Origin: Saccharina japonica
Taxonomy: Eukaryota; Sar; Phaeophyceae; Laminariales; Laminariaceae
Direction of reading: 5' to 3'
NCBI GenBank assembly: GCA_008828725.1
Contig: MEHQ01002761.1
Span: forward strand, 62,001 to 126,000
Length of the DNA stretch: 64,000 nucleotides
Shown: one piece after another, positions 35,447-47,611 of the stretch
How the letters are laid out: each line of letters begins with the position of its first letter
How positions within the stretch are numbered: the first letter of the stretch is position 1
The notes under the pieces: model-generated
The model's database searches: none
Told to the model about the DNA's origin: nothing
What the model saw: only the letters and a program-made list of their open reading frames with translations
Translations under genes and position numbers: made by a program

Positions 35447-36850
35447 ACTGCCGTGCTTCGACCACGAGGGATCAGGCGAGACCGGAGTTGCGGCAAACGT
35501 ACCCCAGTACACTGCTTGCTGTAGGTGCAGTGATGGCGAGCTATGCGTTTCCATGAAAGCCGCGGCTCCCTCGCCTCTTTTACAGCTGAAAATACGAAAA
35601 ATACACAGCAGTTAGTTCTTGGTTGCCCAAGGGTTGCCGGCTCTTTTCATTTTTTGTTGTTGTTGCCAAATGGGGGGAAAAAATGCAAAAAAAAATCCTG
35701 GAAAAATGCAGGTCTTTATCACGTGACGACTCCTGTAGACAGATCCTGCACGACATCTCAGAGCGGCAGGTGAGGATCTAGATGATCTATGTATTATAAA
35801 GAAGATCTATCTATTAATAGTAGAAGATTTAGATGATGGTCAGTCCGGCGTGTGCTACCCTGTCATTGATATACATGCTATGACAAGCGTTCTAACTCGC
35901 GACCAACAATTAGACCATTCGAGCACCAGGGCGTGGTATGATACAGGGTATACCTGTACGAGGTACATCGGGAAGCGCCTGGAGACAAAAACCAATATTC
36001 ATATTACAACACCAACAGCGAATTGCTGTCATGGGTAAAGCACAAGCGGATGCTATCTGAAAGCCTGATGACGCCAGGGGGTGATTTGAAAAGTACGGCA
36101 CACAATCTGATACGTACGTCCTGGATTACCCGGTTATCTGGCATGGAAGATTGTGGACGCTGCATCACGACAGACGGCTCCGCAACCACTACGAGAACAT
36201 ATCATTCCAAAAAAACAAAATGGGGGTCACAGCGTACGGCACTATTCGTAGTGACCCTCCCCTCCGATACGACTACGGCCATGCGTGACATGAGTACACC
36301 CCCACCTCACCAACGCGTGACAGGCACTACACCCCCGAACTTCTACACGTACCATAGCTCACCAGCTATTTTTAAGCAAAACGAAAAAAGCATGCGCTTC
36401 GTATACTTGGGATGCAGAGATCGAGCTATATACTACATATATACTGTTGGTAATATACCAGGAACTTGAAGACTAACTCTGCAAGACTTGCGATGGGCTG
36501 TTGTACAATCGCCGGATCTCGGTTACAAGCCACAGAAAACGAAACTGGAGCCTTGGCGACTGCTGCAGAATCGGAACCAGACAGCTCCTTCCGTAGTAAG
36601 CACCAAGCAGGCACGATGTACGCACACTTCCCCACACTAAAGTACAACGGAGCACCAACACACGTACCAAACCACAGCAACAGGAGTTGCACAAACACGC
36701 CGCAGATATAATCAACGTAGGACACTTCAATCGCTAACTGGTGGTACATTTGGACAAGAGCCAGCCAGCGGTCACCCACCCTGTACAACAAGTTAACCAC
36801 AACAGCAGTGGCGGCAGGAGTCAAAACTCTACAACTCTCCGTAATCTGTA
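35447..36850. other. Stretch without recognised gene
   Basis: It contains repeat R4 copy c (36222-36310). A 148-residue plus-strand frame at 36023-36469 begins in protein-like sequence but runs into R4, so it is probably not a gene. Confidence 0.35.
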
Positions 36851-36879
36851 AGCTCCCAACAACTTCCGTACTGGTGCAA

Positions 36880-37700
36880 CCCCGCATACCAAAAACCATA
36901 GTCAGCCGCAAAACACGCCTCGGAAATAAAAAACCTGTATGGATACTTGACCCCTCGACTCACCGCCCACACACTAAACTCAGTATAATAAGGACAAAAG
37001 AGGCCTTGATACGCCCAAGAAGATCGGTCTCCTGTTGACAGCATCTCCCGTATTGGTGCAACACCGTATATCAAGCCATGGTCAAAACTCACAAAACACG
37101 CCTCCGGGAGGGGAGTAAAACCAGCCGATCAGCGGCCTCTGCCCGTTTCGGTTTTGCACGAGCAACGTTTGGCGTTACGATAGAGAGGGGCGAAACCAAG
37201 AAGCTCACAACTGCACACGGTACAGCAAATTAGCTATGAGACTGCGGTATGACATGACCCCTCGACTGGCCGCCCCCGTACACTACAACTAGTACATTAA
37301 GGCCGAGAGATGTCTCGACGTGCCCGAAACGATCGTTCTCCTGTCAATAACATCTCTGCTCTGCAAGGGGGGCGAAAACAGCGGTCCGTTTCGGTTTTGC
37401 ACGCATAGAGAGGGGCGAAACAACTACACCCACACCCTAGATGGTACAGCAAATGGGCTAGGAGACCCCTTGACTGACCGCCCCTACACTAAAACCAGCA
37501 CACTAGGGCCAACAGAGGTATCGACGCGCGTAAAACGATCGGTCTCCTGTCAATGGCATATTAGCTCTGGAAGGGAAGCGAAAACAGCCAATCAGCGGTC
37601 GGTCCGTTTCGGTTTTACACGCGCAAGTTTTGGCGTTACGATAGAGAGGGGCGAAGCAACTACGCCCACACCATACATGGTACACAGTCAACGATATCAG
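36880..37700. repeat. Long-period tandem repeats
   Basis: About three imperfect units of 200-300 bp share CCCTCGACT, GATCGGTCTCCTGT, GGCGTTACGATAGAGAGGGG and GGTACAGCAAAT. Open frames across it reflect the repeat and not coding. Confidence 0.55.
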
Positions 37701-38322
37701 TCGACGGCTTTCTTGCCCCTTGACGAATGGGAGCCTTCAAAGAACTCCCCACACTGAAACTAAGATATCATGTCCACACATCAGACAGATAATCTACAGA
37801 TAGATCGTCTAGATCACCTACAGTAGATCCTATCCCGCCGCTATGCGATGTTGTGTAGGATCTGTACAGCAGATTCAACCCGGGACACACGCGCTAGATC
37901 CTGCAGATGATACGGCTCCTACCCGGCAACAGGAGCTAGACCATACAGATCATACAGATCAGAAAACATATCTGCAAGGAGATAGTAAGACCATCAAGTG
38001 GGAGTCAGTGATCTGTAAAGGAACTGTGAGCACTTCATAAGAGGCCTTGGTGGATCAAAACTACTTTACACCGTCTTGCGTACCCACACATCGGTGGTCC
38101 AGGCGTACCAGGGCACCGTGTATCTGTGCATCGCCGGTGACTGCACGCACCACCAACACGTCAACATTCTTCCCTCCCCCCCTCCCGCTCCAGAGTCGGT
38201 CAAGCAAAGGTCCTCCCCGCCCTCTTCTTCCCCACAATATTTTAGAATAAAATTGCTGCTCCAGGTACTCCAGGCGAGGAACATTACTTGACGTGTCCTG
38301 CCTGTGCACGAGCGCCGGACTG

Positions 38323-41300
38323 TCACGCGCTGAACGTCACGACCGCTGCATTGACCGCGAACGTGATGATGATCAAGTACCTGGAAAAAAAAAAAAATGA
38401 AGAGGGTGTGAATTGGGTTACGAAATGAAAGGCTTCGGGCAATACTCCCAGAGAAAAAGAAACGAATAAGCCCTTAAGAACTGGTCCCACGTATTAGGGA
38501 AAAACTACTTGAAAATAGTGTGGGATGTTTTTTTTTCAGTTCTGAAGGGGTTAACCCCTTAAGAGCTGGTCCCACGTTTTAGGGGACAAACTACTTGGAA
38601 TTAGTGTAGGACATTTATTTCAGTGCTGAATGGGTTAAGATGTTCCCGCGGTGCACGCGTACTGCTGTGTATGAAGGACACACGTACATAATAGGTCGTG
38701 TTACGACCGAATGCGAGTTTCTAATTTGGAAGGCTCCGAAAACAACAGGGACCCCACTCCACCGAACGCCGTAACGCCCCCAAAAATCACGGCAGAAACA
38801 AAAAAAATGGTTGAGTTGAGTTTCGTTAGTTTACACCTTCCACCTACGTACACAAGTTGGCAGCAGTTACAATACATAGCGTGCCAAACCTCTTATCTGG
38901 ACAAATAGATACAACTAGACAGCCCGCGAAATCAATGGTGATCACTGCGGTGGTCGACATTTGCTACAAGTAGTGAGACAGACTCTGAGATATTTCGTAC
39001 CGGCAACCCCTATCGATGGACAATCGCCGATATCAGTTGTACAAGCAATAGTCTATTGCAAACAACGATTGGCCAGGGTGTGCTGCAAACCATACCCACC
39101 ACGTAATTCCCAATGGAAGGTATTCCCCCAAGCGCAGACGCACTTTCTACAGGGGGTTAACAATGCCGCCTGAGGGAATACTTCAATATCTTAATTTGTT
39201 CAGGATGGAACGCACGAATATTTGGATACCTTACTATCTTCTTGTTGACGGTTTCAGGATGAAACGCACGAATATTTGAATACCTTACCATATTCCTGCT
39301 GACGGTTTCAGGATGAAACACGCCTCATCCATACAACTCACATGGGAAATGTAATTCTCCACATGAGTGGAGAAGTTCCTCCTGGTCCTCCGCCTCCGCC
39401 GAACCACAATACCTGCGCGGTCAACACGAACCCCAACAATTTCACACATCAATACATCAGATAGATTCCCAATCCACGATCTAGATATTTCGGGGGCAGA
39501 TACGGCAAACATGGTGTAGACTTTACGGGTATGACACTATTAATAGTCATCAATAGTTATTGGTTGGGCCCTCAAGAAAGCCACAAAGGTGCCAGCGAGA
39601 TTCAAAGACGCAGAACTCTGCAACTTGCCAAACGCAACAGCTAACTGTAACTGTAATATATACCTACAGTAGCCAACTCACAGCCCTATATCCTATTAAT
39701 AATCATGGAATCTACTTGGCCAACTAATAACTAGTCGGCGACTTACAGTTAGCCATCTCACAGCCCTCTATACTAATAATGGAACCTACCTAGCCAACCA
39801 ATAACTAGTCGGCCACTAATAGTCAGCCAACTCGCATCCCTATATACTAATCATGAAACCTACCTAGCCAACTTATAGACTAGTCGGCGACTGATACTCA
39901 GCCAAATCACAGCCCTATATACGAATCATGGAAACTACCTAGCAAACTAATAGACTAGTCGGCGACTGATACTCAGCCAAATCACAGCCCTATATACTAA
40001 TCATGGAACCTACCTAGCCAACTAATAGACTAGTCGGCGACTGATACTCAGCCAAATCACAGCCCTATATACGAATAATGGAAACTACCTAGCCAACTAA
40101 TAGACTAGTCGGCGACTGATACTCAGCCAAATCACAGCCCTATATACTAATCATGAAAACTACCTAGCCAACTAATAGACTAGTCGGCGACTGATACTGA
40201 GCCAAATCGTAGCCCTATACACTAATCATGGAACCTACCTAGCCAACTAATAGACTAGTCGGCGACTGATACTCAGCCAAATCACAGCCCTATACACTAA
40301 TCATGGAACCTACCTAGCCAACTAATAGACGAGTCGGCGACTGATACTCAGCCAAATCACAGCCCTATACACTAATCATGGAACCTACCTAGCCAACTAA
40401 CAACTATTAATAGTCGGCGACTTATAGTCAGCCAACCCACAGCCCTATATACTAATCATGGAAACTACCTAGCCAACTAATAACTACTCGGGGACTTATA
40501 GTCAGCAGACTCATATCCCTAGAAAAGGGTAAAGCCAATTCCTTACCGGGTAAAGCGAGCGGAGTCCCACGTAGAGCCAACCCACAGCAGTGATGTAGAC
40601 ATAGGATAGCCCCCCGTACGACGACAGGCATATGTTTAGCCAAAAAAGGCCTAGGAAGGGCACGGACTGCTCCAGCATGTTACCCACCGTGCGGTCCCAC
40701 CCGAGCATTTTCCTATCTCGGCTCAGGTAGCGGTCGAACTGGGGAAACAAAAAACAAAGTGGACGATGGGCGTATATGTACGATGTCGAACATGTTACAC
40801 TTGTGTGGCAATATCACACTGGAAAAAAATAGCACGTGACACTTCTGCGAAAATGTGACACTCCATATGTGCGATGCTCTTCACAGTAAAACCAAACCCT
40901 TTTGCTACAGCAAGCACTATCCCACGCTAAATCAAAGTAGGTTGTGCCCAAAAATAATCAAACCCTATTATACGTCGTACAGCTCACGATCTATCTAGAT
41001 ATCTATCTCCAGGTATACGAATATATCTATCTTTGTGCAGTATCTACTAGTAGATCCGAACCTGCGGTTATGAGATTTTGTGTACGCTCTGCATAGTACA
41101 GACCTAACTCAGGGGAAAGCGTCCTAGATCATGCAGATCATGCGGCTCCGACCCGGAAAAATGAGCTAATAATGTATCATAGATCGCACAGATCAGGAAC
41201 CTATCTTCCCTGGAATATCTAGACCATGAAGCGGCAATGGTCTATATGATCTATATGATCTATCTGTAGATGATCTGCCCGTCCGAGGTGATAATGCAAA

Positions 41301-41866
41301 CAGGATACCACACGAAGACGCTCTTCCAACAGACAGCTGAATCCGACCCTTTAACTATATACGCGCGATCAAAGTATCCCACGCAGCGTGCAAAGATGAG
41401 TTTCGACGAAATCCTCGTTCTCACAGCTGTCGTTTAAAATATCTATCTCTATACTGCAAAACCGTATCCAACACAATGTAAATCAAGGCAGTTTGTGCCT
41501 ACAAAAATCGTTGTACTACTAGTACTAGTACTGCAAATAGTAACATTAACCCACACCAAATCAAAGTGGTTTTTGAACACAAACGCGGATACAAGTTCTG
41601 ATACATAAGAGACTCAACAGACTGAAGGGGTTTCATAACCATGGACTTGCCTTCTTGCCCTGCTCCGAGTGGTACGTCCGCAGCTTGCGCTTCATGATCG
41701 CTTGCGCGAAAATGAAAAGGTAGTACACCAAGAAGAAAGCGATCGTCACGCGAGCCCCGTTCCGCACATTAGGGGGCAGGGAGGCCGAAGCCGCCTCCGC
41801 CGCAGTCTTCGCAGCTGCAGACGCGGCAGCAGCAGCCGCTGCAGCTGCATTGGCGGCCCTACCCAT
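38323..41866 (-). CDS. MAPEG-like membrane protein, four exons
   Basis: Four exons join in frame on the minus strand: 41866-41651, 40738-40547, 39412-39342 and 38380-38323, giving 178 residues. The start is the ATG before an Ala-rich head (MGRAANAAAA). Predicted membrane segments lie near residues 38-57, 98-112, 117-135 and 161-176. The second exon has R88-x3-N92-x2-E95-x3-P99-F-L (in DRTVGNMLEQSVPFLGLFWL), the pattern of MAPEG proteins (microsomal glutathione transferase, FLAP and leukotriene C4 synthase superfamily). Length and four-helix layout fit. Members act in membranes on lipophilic substrates or glutathione; the substrate here is unknown. Intron 1 has a GC donor (AAG|GCAAGT) and a pyrimidine-rich acceptor. 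Introns 2 and 3 use GTAAGG and GTGAGT, and intron 3 ends in a long T-run and CAG. Intron phases agree at every junction. Intron 2 holds a 75-bp tandem repeat and intron 3 holds two TTAA MITEs. The family assignment is from motif reading only. Confidence 0.8.
38467..38554. mobile_element. TTAA-flanked MITE, copy 3
   Basis: Similar to copy 4, with CTTAAGAACTGGTCCCACG and a GAAGGGG end. The left flank (TAAG) has lost the exact TTAA. It abuts copy 4 and lies in intron 3 of the MAPEG-like gene. Confidence 0.5.
38551..38638. mobile_element. TTAA-flanked MITE, copy 4
   Basis: TTAACCCC...TGGGTTAA bounds an 88-bp unit containing ACTACTTGGAATTAGTGTAG. TTAA is present on both sides, one of them shared with copy 3. 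Confidence 0.65.
39190..39330. repeat. Short tandem repeat in intron 3
   Basis: Three approximately 60-bp units share TTTCAGGATGAAACGCACGA and ATACCTTAC. Confidence 0.6.
39640..40515. repeat. 75-bp minisatellite in intron 2
   Basis: About eleven units, with a constant 75-bp spacing of GACTAGTCGGCGACTGATAC over the central copies and more divergence at both ends. Each unit contains CTAGCCAACTAATAG and the palindromic ACTAGT. The array sits wholly inside intron 2 of the MAPEG-like gene. Confidence 0.9.
41360..41430 (+). repeat. Box A motif, copy 1
   Basis: GATC...AAAGTATC is followed by a CACG-CAG-CGTG hairpin, then CAAAGATGAGTTTCGACGAA and CTCACAGCTGT. The layout is that of a type III hammerhead (see findings), although the usual CU before GAUGA is AA. 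It lies in intron 1 of the MAPEG-like gene, antisense to it. Confidence 0.45.
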
Positions 41867-42070
41867 AACCAGCTAGCTGCAGCCTCAGACCAAAGCCAAG
41901 GAAGGAAAGTGGCACAGGCGTTGAGACGAACCGGGGAGGTCAAGGTTTCCGGCAGAGACTAGAGGACGGGGCGGGGCGGGGGTGGGAAGGGTGTAGATTC
42001 AATACCAATACTACCGCGACACGCTCACTCGTCGTATATATCCTGCATGAGGACATCTAAAAACCCGCAA

Positions 42071-42146
42071 GTACGCGCGATCGAAGTATCACACTCAGCT
42101 ACGTGTCAAAGATGAGCTTCGACGAAATCCTCGATCTCACAGCTGT
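42071..42146 (+). repeat. Box A motif, copy 2
   Basis: The best copy. GATCGA and TCGATC can form the closing helix, ACAC/GTGT a second hairpin, and GATGAG...CGAAAT the core-like strands. It lies about 200 bp upstream of the MAPEG-like start codon and is followed by a T-run. Confidence 0.5.
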
Positions 42147-42345
42147 TTTTTTTTTTTTTTTTCAAATATAGAGCAAACATGGCAGGAGACAACACTTTCA
42201 CCCTTTGACAGACAGCAACTCTGCCTTGACATGCCTTGACTGACACCAAACTACTACCAGGTACAATCTGGTAGGCTTTAGCTGAGAATACTCGGTCCTA
42301 CACGCTTGGCAGCGCACGTTTAGCTTGCTTGATATGTCTCCTGAT

Positions 42346-43425
42346 TAGAGGTGGGCATCGGATGGGATATTCGGAAAATCGAAAACTGGATGGGAGGCGT
42401 TATTCTCAAAAACAAAAAACCGGTTCTGACCGATTTTTTTTCCGGACGGTTTTAACCGGGTAACCGAAAACCGGTTCAACCGGTTTTAACACGTTAAAGC
42501 ACCAATAATATGGAAAAACATAGGTCTCAGTATCAACACAATTAATAGTGCAACCACTTCATGACAATATACCGCGAGGACCCATGCCAATCACACTCGG
42601 GAATGTTTCCACCCCTGTCTGCAGCAGTAAGGTACCCAATGTCCTCCGGCCATGAACTGAGCAGTGTTGACATTTTCACTACAGCGGTGCAATGGCGACT
42701 CATGCAAGCTCTGCAACCTACAGCAGTGTGGACGCCAAAGCAGCAACTAACTGCTCTGTTTTACTTCCATTCACGCCCGTTTCTGCAACACCAATTTTTT
42801 CCATATACGTAACTCGGGCCAGCACCTTCATCCTCATCGTCCGAATCGGGGTCCGAACCGACCAAGGCTTGCTCGCCCGAGCTACTGCTATCGTCGTTTG
42901 CCGCATCCACCTCTTCGACAACAACCACCTCTAGGCTTCTGTCGGAGTGGTGTGTGTGTGGGACTTGCGAGCAGAGATGGGTTGGGTGTGTGCGAGTGTG
43001 TGCGAGTGTTGGGTGTGCGGGATGGGGATTGTGCCGCACTGGATTCGCCGACTTTCAGGCCGTCACCCTCCCTCCCCCCCACGTATGAATTATTGCCCTG
43101 TTCATTGCCGCAGTAGCGTATACGTTCTAGAGTAGACACAATGGACGTTGCATCAACTCTGACTGTCACACGTTCCCTAACATGCCATGCACTGCTGCAG
43201 GCTACGAGTATGTACGTATACTTGTATATGATGGCTAGTGCCGGAAGTTTTAGTGTAGATGGGTTATTTGTTGTTTCCGGTACCGGTGTTTTTACCCGGT
43301 TCAACCGGTTAACCGGACCTCTAAAACCTCCAGATTTTTTTTGCAAAACCGACTGATCACACACGCCTGCTGGGTTTCCAAAAAACGGTTTAGTTTTTTT
43401 TTTGGTTATCCGGTGCCCATCTCTA
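42346..43425. mobile_element. Non-autonomous hAT-type element
   Basis: The ends read TAGAGGTGGGCATCGGAT and, inverted, TAGAGATGGGCACCGGAT, typical hAT termini. The flanks CTCCTGAT (42338-42345) and CTCCTGAC (43426-43433) form an 8-bp target duplication with one mismatch. Subterminal ACCGGTT blocks occur at both ends. At 1080 bp it is too short for a transposase of normal length. A minus-strand frame inside (about 42761-43039) ends in an acidic Ser/Asp/Glu stretch and could be a transposase relic or unrelated sequence. Confidence 0.8.
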
Positions 43426-43689
43426 CTCCTGACATCTTTGATAACAGGAGCTCTCAAGATAGAGCTCTACCTGGTATGGTGTATTGGGTCCGAGGGTCAA
43501 AGCGCATGCATGCCAGGAACTGAGAGCGGTGCCGGTTGGATGCTATCGTGCGGGGCTGTACACAAGGTGTGCGAGGTGTGTCGGTACTGACGTGATGGGA
43601 GCGGGGGCGAAAGGAAACGTGGTTAAGTTATGTTCTCGTACCGCCTGTGCTCGGACAGAGTGGTATGCTGTACTGAAGAAAAAGCCTCT

Positions 43690-43800
43690 TCCGGGTGTGT
43701 GTGTTGTCTTCACATTAAACCCGTTCTTTCTACCCAACTACATCAGTACACCCGTGTCTGTCCTGATTCCTATTCCTAGAGAGATACAAATTATGTGGTC
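43690..43800 (+). repeat. Dispersed repeat R5, copy b
   Basis: The longest copy, spanning TTCACATTAAACCCGTTCTT to CCTAGAGAGAT. It matches 30620-30700 and partly 32325-32370. Confidence 0.5.
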
Positions 43801-44337
43801 ACAAACTGTGAGCCAGAGAAAAACCAAACCAAAACAAACGCAAATGAATGGGTAAAGCACGTGAAATGCCAACGAACCGGGTACGAGAACACAACGACAC
43901 GAGCCAAACCAAAAAATGAGAACAAAAAGACAATAAAACAAATGACGCAAAGAGACAGAAGCGCCCCTAGAAGTAAAGCATATGCACGATGCACGTGCCC
44001 AAGTGGAACATATAACTGCAGCACGGGCGAATCAACCCGAAGAAGAGGAAGAGGAAGATGTGTCCCAAAAAAACAAAGGAGTTGCGTTTGCATTTACTTG
44101 TGGATGTGGATCCCAACATCGCAGCAAAGCAAGCCTCCCCCCGCTCCCCATCATGGCTCATGTGTGTTGTCTTCACATGACGTATCATAGGATATGTCTG
44201 AGATGCTGAGATGTATGCGGGTGTGGGCCAATAGTATTAATAGTGTGCTACAGGCCGGCCAATGATTGTGTACGTAATCATATTATTAGTAAGCGGGTCA
44301 ATGGTAAATTTTTACATTTTTGTACGAGTACGCTTTC

Positions 44338-45190
44338 ACAGATGCTCCGAGTATACTCGATACTCCGAGTGTACTCGGAGTATCGAACATTTTTCGTACT
44401 CCGCGTACTGAGAGTATTATAGTACTGGTGGCCTAAATACTCGGAGTACTTGGAGTATGAACAGCACTGAAGGCCCAAATACTCCGAGTACTGGGAGTAT
44501 GAGCAGTACTTATACTCGAGTACAAGCAGTACCCGGACTACTATTAATAACATCTAAATTACTCGAAGTACTCCGAGTATCGAGAGTATTGAACACCGAA
44601 ATACTGCGAGTAGACAAAGTACCTGAAGTAGTTTTTATCGAAAATACTCTAATTGTACTTCCAGGTAATCGGAGCATCTGTGAATTTTGAAGTGCTATAA
44701 ACGCCAGCCACATGCTCCCAGAACCTGGGAGGAATGACCGCCGAGTCTTTAAAATGATGCAAAGATGATCCTAATATACTTTGCCGTGTATACTCCGAGT
44801 ATCGAGTACATTTCGTACTCCGAGTACTGAGAGTATTATAGTACTGGCGGCCTGAATACTCAAAGTACTTGGAGTATGAGCAGTACAGCAGTACCGAAGC
44901 CCCAAATACTGCGAGTACAAGGAGCATACCCGCAGTATCGACCCCGAAATACTCCGAGTATGGCAGTATCTGCAGTACAGAATATCGAAATACTCCGAGT
45001 ACGAGCAGTAGTTCGAAGTACATAAGAGCCCAAATACTGCGAGTACGTACACGAAGTACCTGGAGTATTTTATCTCCAATACTCCTTACTTTACTCCAAG
45101 GTACTCGGAGCATCTGTGGAGTACACGAAGTACCTGAAGTATTTTATCTCCAATACTCCTTACTTTACTCCAAGGTACTCGGAGCATCTG
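44338..45190. repeat. TACTCCGAGTA palindrome array, left
   Basis: Dense palindromic TACTCCGAGTA/TACTCGGAGTA words are bounded by CACAGATGCTCCGAGTA and, inverted, TACTCGGAGCATCTGTG. A non-palindromic block (about 44690-44780) separates two sub-elements. The whole stretch is repeated inverted at 51046-51740. Confidence 0.75.
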
Positions 45191-45459
45191 TGATTCTAAA
45201 CCAGGGCAGCAAGCCGGCCAATTTGTGTAAATCCCAAGTTTCTGTGCGGCGTGCGGCAGCAATACGTGCGTACTGTTGTTTGAATACGTGCATACCAGAC
45301 TGCTTGGGTTGCGTGTTTCGTATATACTGCTGCTGTGCGATCAGAGCATCAGAGCAGCGGCCCCGCAATTCGAACGCTAAATGTGCGCCGTTTTGTAGTG
45401 TACTACGTACGAGTCCTCTGTACTGCTGTGCACACGTAGTCACCGCTGCACACTGACGA

Positions 45460-45625
45460 GAGTTGACGAGGGAAGAAAGAGCTGAAATCTTCTCGCGATA
45501 AAAATGTAAGGTAAGAACCGTACGTACGAGTAGTGGGGCAGGAGGGAGAAGAGCCTACTTTGTGACCCCGGATCTGAGATACGACTACTGCTGTAGGAAG
45601 GAGAGAAAGGAAGGGCGAAGATAAT
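45460..45625 (-). repeat. Dispersed repeat R2, copy c
   Basis: Minus-strand copy of the R2 repeat (TTTGTGACCCCGGATCTGAG and TCTCGCGATAAAAATG are visible on the plus strand). Confidence 0.6.
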
Positions 45626-45840
45626 AAATGAGATAGGAAAATAAAATAAAATAAAATACGAGTACACTGTAAAAAAGGACGGCAACACTTGGTCTTCGAA
45701 GTCTGGTCTGTAGTCTGGAGGTTGGAGATGCCAGAAATTTGATACCAGTACGTACAACTTCAACAGCAATACGAGGACTACGTCCCGTACCGGTACATAC
45801 TGGATGTACATCCTACATGAGGACATATAAAATCCGTAAG

Positions 45841-45892
45841 TACGCGCGATCGAAGATGAGCTTCGACGAAATCCTCGAGCTCACAGCTGTTG
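45841..45892 (+). repeat. Box A motif, copy 3
   Basis: TACGCGCGATCGAAGATGAG is followed by CTTCGACGAAATCCTCGAG and CTCACAGCTGTTG. It lacks the extra hairpin of copies 1 and 2. It shares about 45 bp of upstream sequence with copy 2 (CATGAGGACAT, AAGTACGCGCGATCG). Confidence 0.5.
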
Positions 45893-47424
45893 TTTTTTTT
45901 ATTTTTTAAAATACTGCTGCTGTGCTGCTGTAGCATACGGGATACTGGTATACTGGTACACTTGGTACCCGCGGGTACGTTTGGCAGGGAACGGGAGAAA
46001 GGAGATGTTCCGAGTTGCCAACATTAAAATCCGTTGGTGGTATTGTTGGCGTATACGTACGCACCGCGGGGGTACCGCCGTATATATAGATCACGGCGTA
46101 TATATTACCAGGTACCAAGTATCAAGGAGCAAGCAGCCAACGGGCCGTGGCTGCGAGCCAAAGGGCACGCTCTGAATAGGGCGGCTGCGTCAGTGCGACG
46201 GCATACAGCAGTGGTCGGGGCAGATACTTGCGTGGGTGCTGCAGCAAAGCTACTGCTGTAAGCTTCCCCTACAAAACTCCTCCTGTCCATGTACGTATCA
46301 TACTATCCGTAGCACTGATTTTGTATGATAGCCATGTCACGAGATGGAAGGAAGGTAGACAGGCCGACCACCACAATGCAGAGTCTCATGTGCGTACTGC
46401 ACCCACACCACCAAGCGCACCCAGCACAATTCGCGCTTCGCCCAATGCACATCTAGCAACCCGAGACGACACTTCTTGTGCTTGGCACAAGCTGTAGTCG
46501 TGGCTACGTGCAGGCTGTCCTCCAACTACCGCTGTGCCGCTATGTATCATAGTGCAGCAACAGCAGCAGAGGATATCGTACGAGACACCCAATAGAGCCT
46601 GCGGCGAGAATACTCAACTGTCGTTGTACAGCAGTGCAACTAATGCGTCACATAATCGATTCCCGCTCACCGCAAACTGAGAGTCTCGTCTCTGTGCTCA
46701 ACACCACTGCTTGGTCGGGTCTTGAGAGAGTCTAGTAGCCTTGGGCACGCCTTGGACTCTGCTGGAGGAAAGAGAAAACACGAAAAAAAGGTGGCTACGT
46801 ACGGTTTTCGTAGTGAGACGTTCCAGAACCACTGAACAGGGGACAAAAGGAATATTCCCCCTGAGTTTCTCGTATTTGTATCTTTCAGCGCGATCTTCGG
46901 GGTTTTCGGTTTGTTTTCTGCATCATATCACATATCACCCTCTTGACTCTTGAGGTGTTCACCACTCAACGCTTGTTCCGTAGCAAGCAGCAAAGGTTAC
47001 CCCGGGGTGATCGAAGGCGTTGCTCTTCATGCCCACCACCCCGCAGCATTGAAAGGTTTGCATACTGTAGTGTGTGGACGGTGGATGATAATGATGAGGC
47101 TTCAAAGAATCCTCTCCCAAATGCAAATAAATCAGGTTGTTGTGCACGTACAGCAGTAGTATTTTGCCAGCACAACCGCAAGCAAGAGAGCAACTTGGCT
47201 CTCTATTACGCGATCTGTTGAAGGTCCCGTTATTTAGTTATTCTCCAACTGACGGATGCATGCTGTCTGTCGCCGACAATTGGCATGCACATTTCATGAC
47301 GCATACTCCATCGATTGCAATGCGCCCGGCGTCGGAGGTTGTCCTTCTGTTCGTATGATAGGTATTTTTTTTGCATTAAGTTGCAGAAACATTTTGTGTC
47401 TGTATTCCAGCGTAATTGGCTTAA

Positions 47425-47522
47425 GACAGACAGACAGAGAGACAGACAGACAGACAGACAGACAGGCAGACAGACAGGCAGACAGACAGACAGATACACG
47501 GCAGACAGACACAAAGACAGAC
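47425..47522. repeat. (CAGA)n microsatellite
   Basis: About 100 bp of CAGA/CAGG tetranucleotide repeat. Open frames on both strands here are artefacts of the repeat. Confidence 0.95.
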
Positions 47523-47611
47523 AGGAAACATTCAGGCTGATTTTGGCTATACGTGGCCAAGACACAAAAACAAGGAAGAAAGAAATAGAAACTTCCGACT
47601 GAAACAAACCA

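Larger units (their letters stand above)
45191..47424. other. Stretch without recognised gene
   Basis: It holds repeat R2 (45460-45625, -) and box A copy 3 (45841-45892). Otherwise only short frames of no recognised family. Confidence 0.35.

Noticed and set aside
36023-36469. 148-residue plus-strand gene
   Set aside because: The frame runs into dispersed repeat R4 and has no family signature.
39285-39512. 75-residue minus-strand gene
   Set aside because: It is an off-frame reading through intron sequence and exon 3 of the MAPEG-like gene. The real exon is 39342-39412 in another frame.
42071-42146. Active hammerhead ribozyme
   Set aside because: The layout fits, but the catalytic C and the following U before GAUGA are replaced by AA in all copies seen, so only likeness is claimed.
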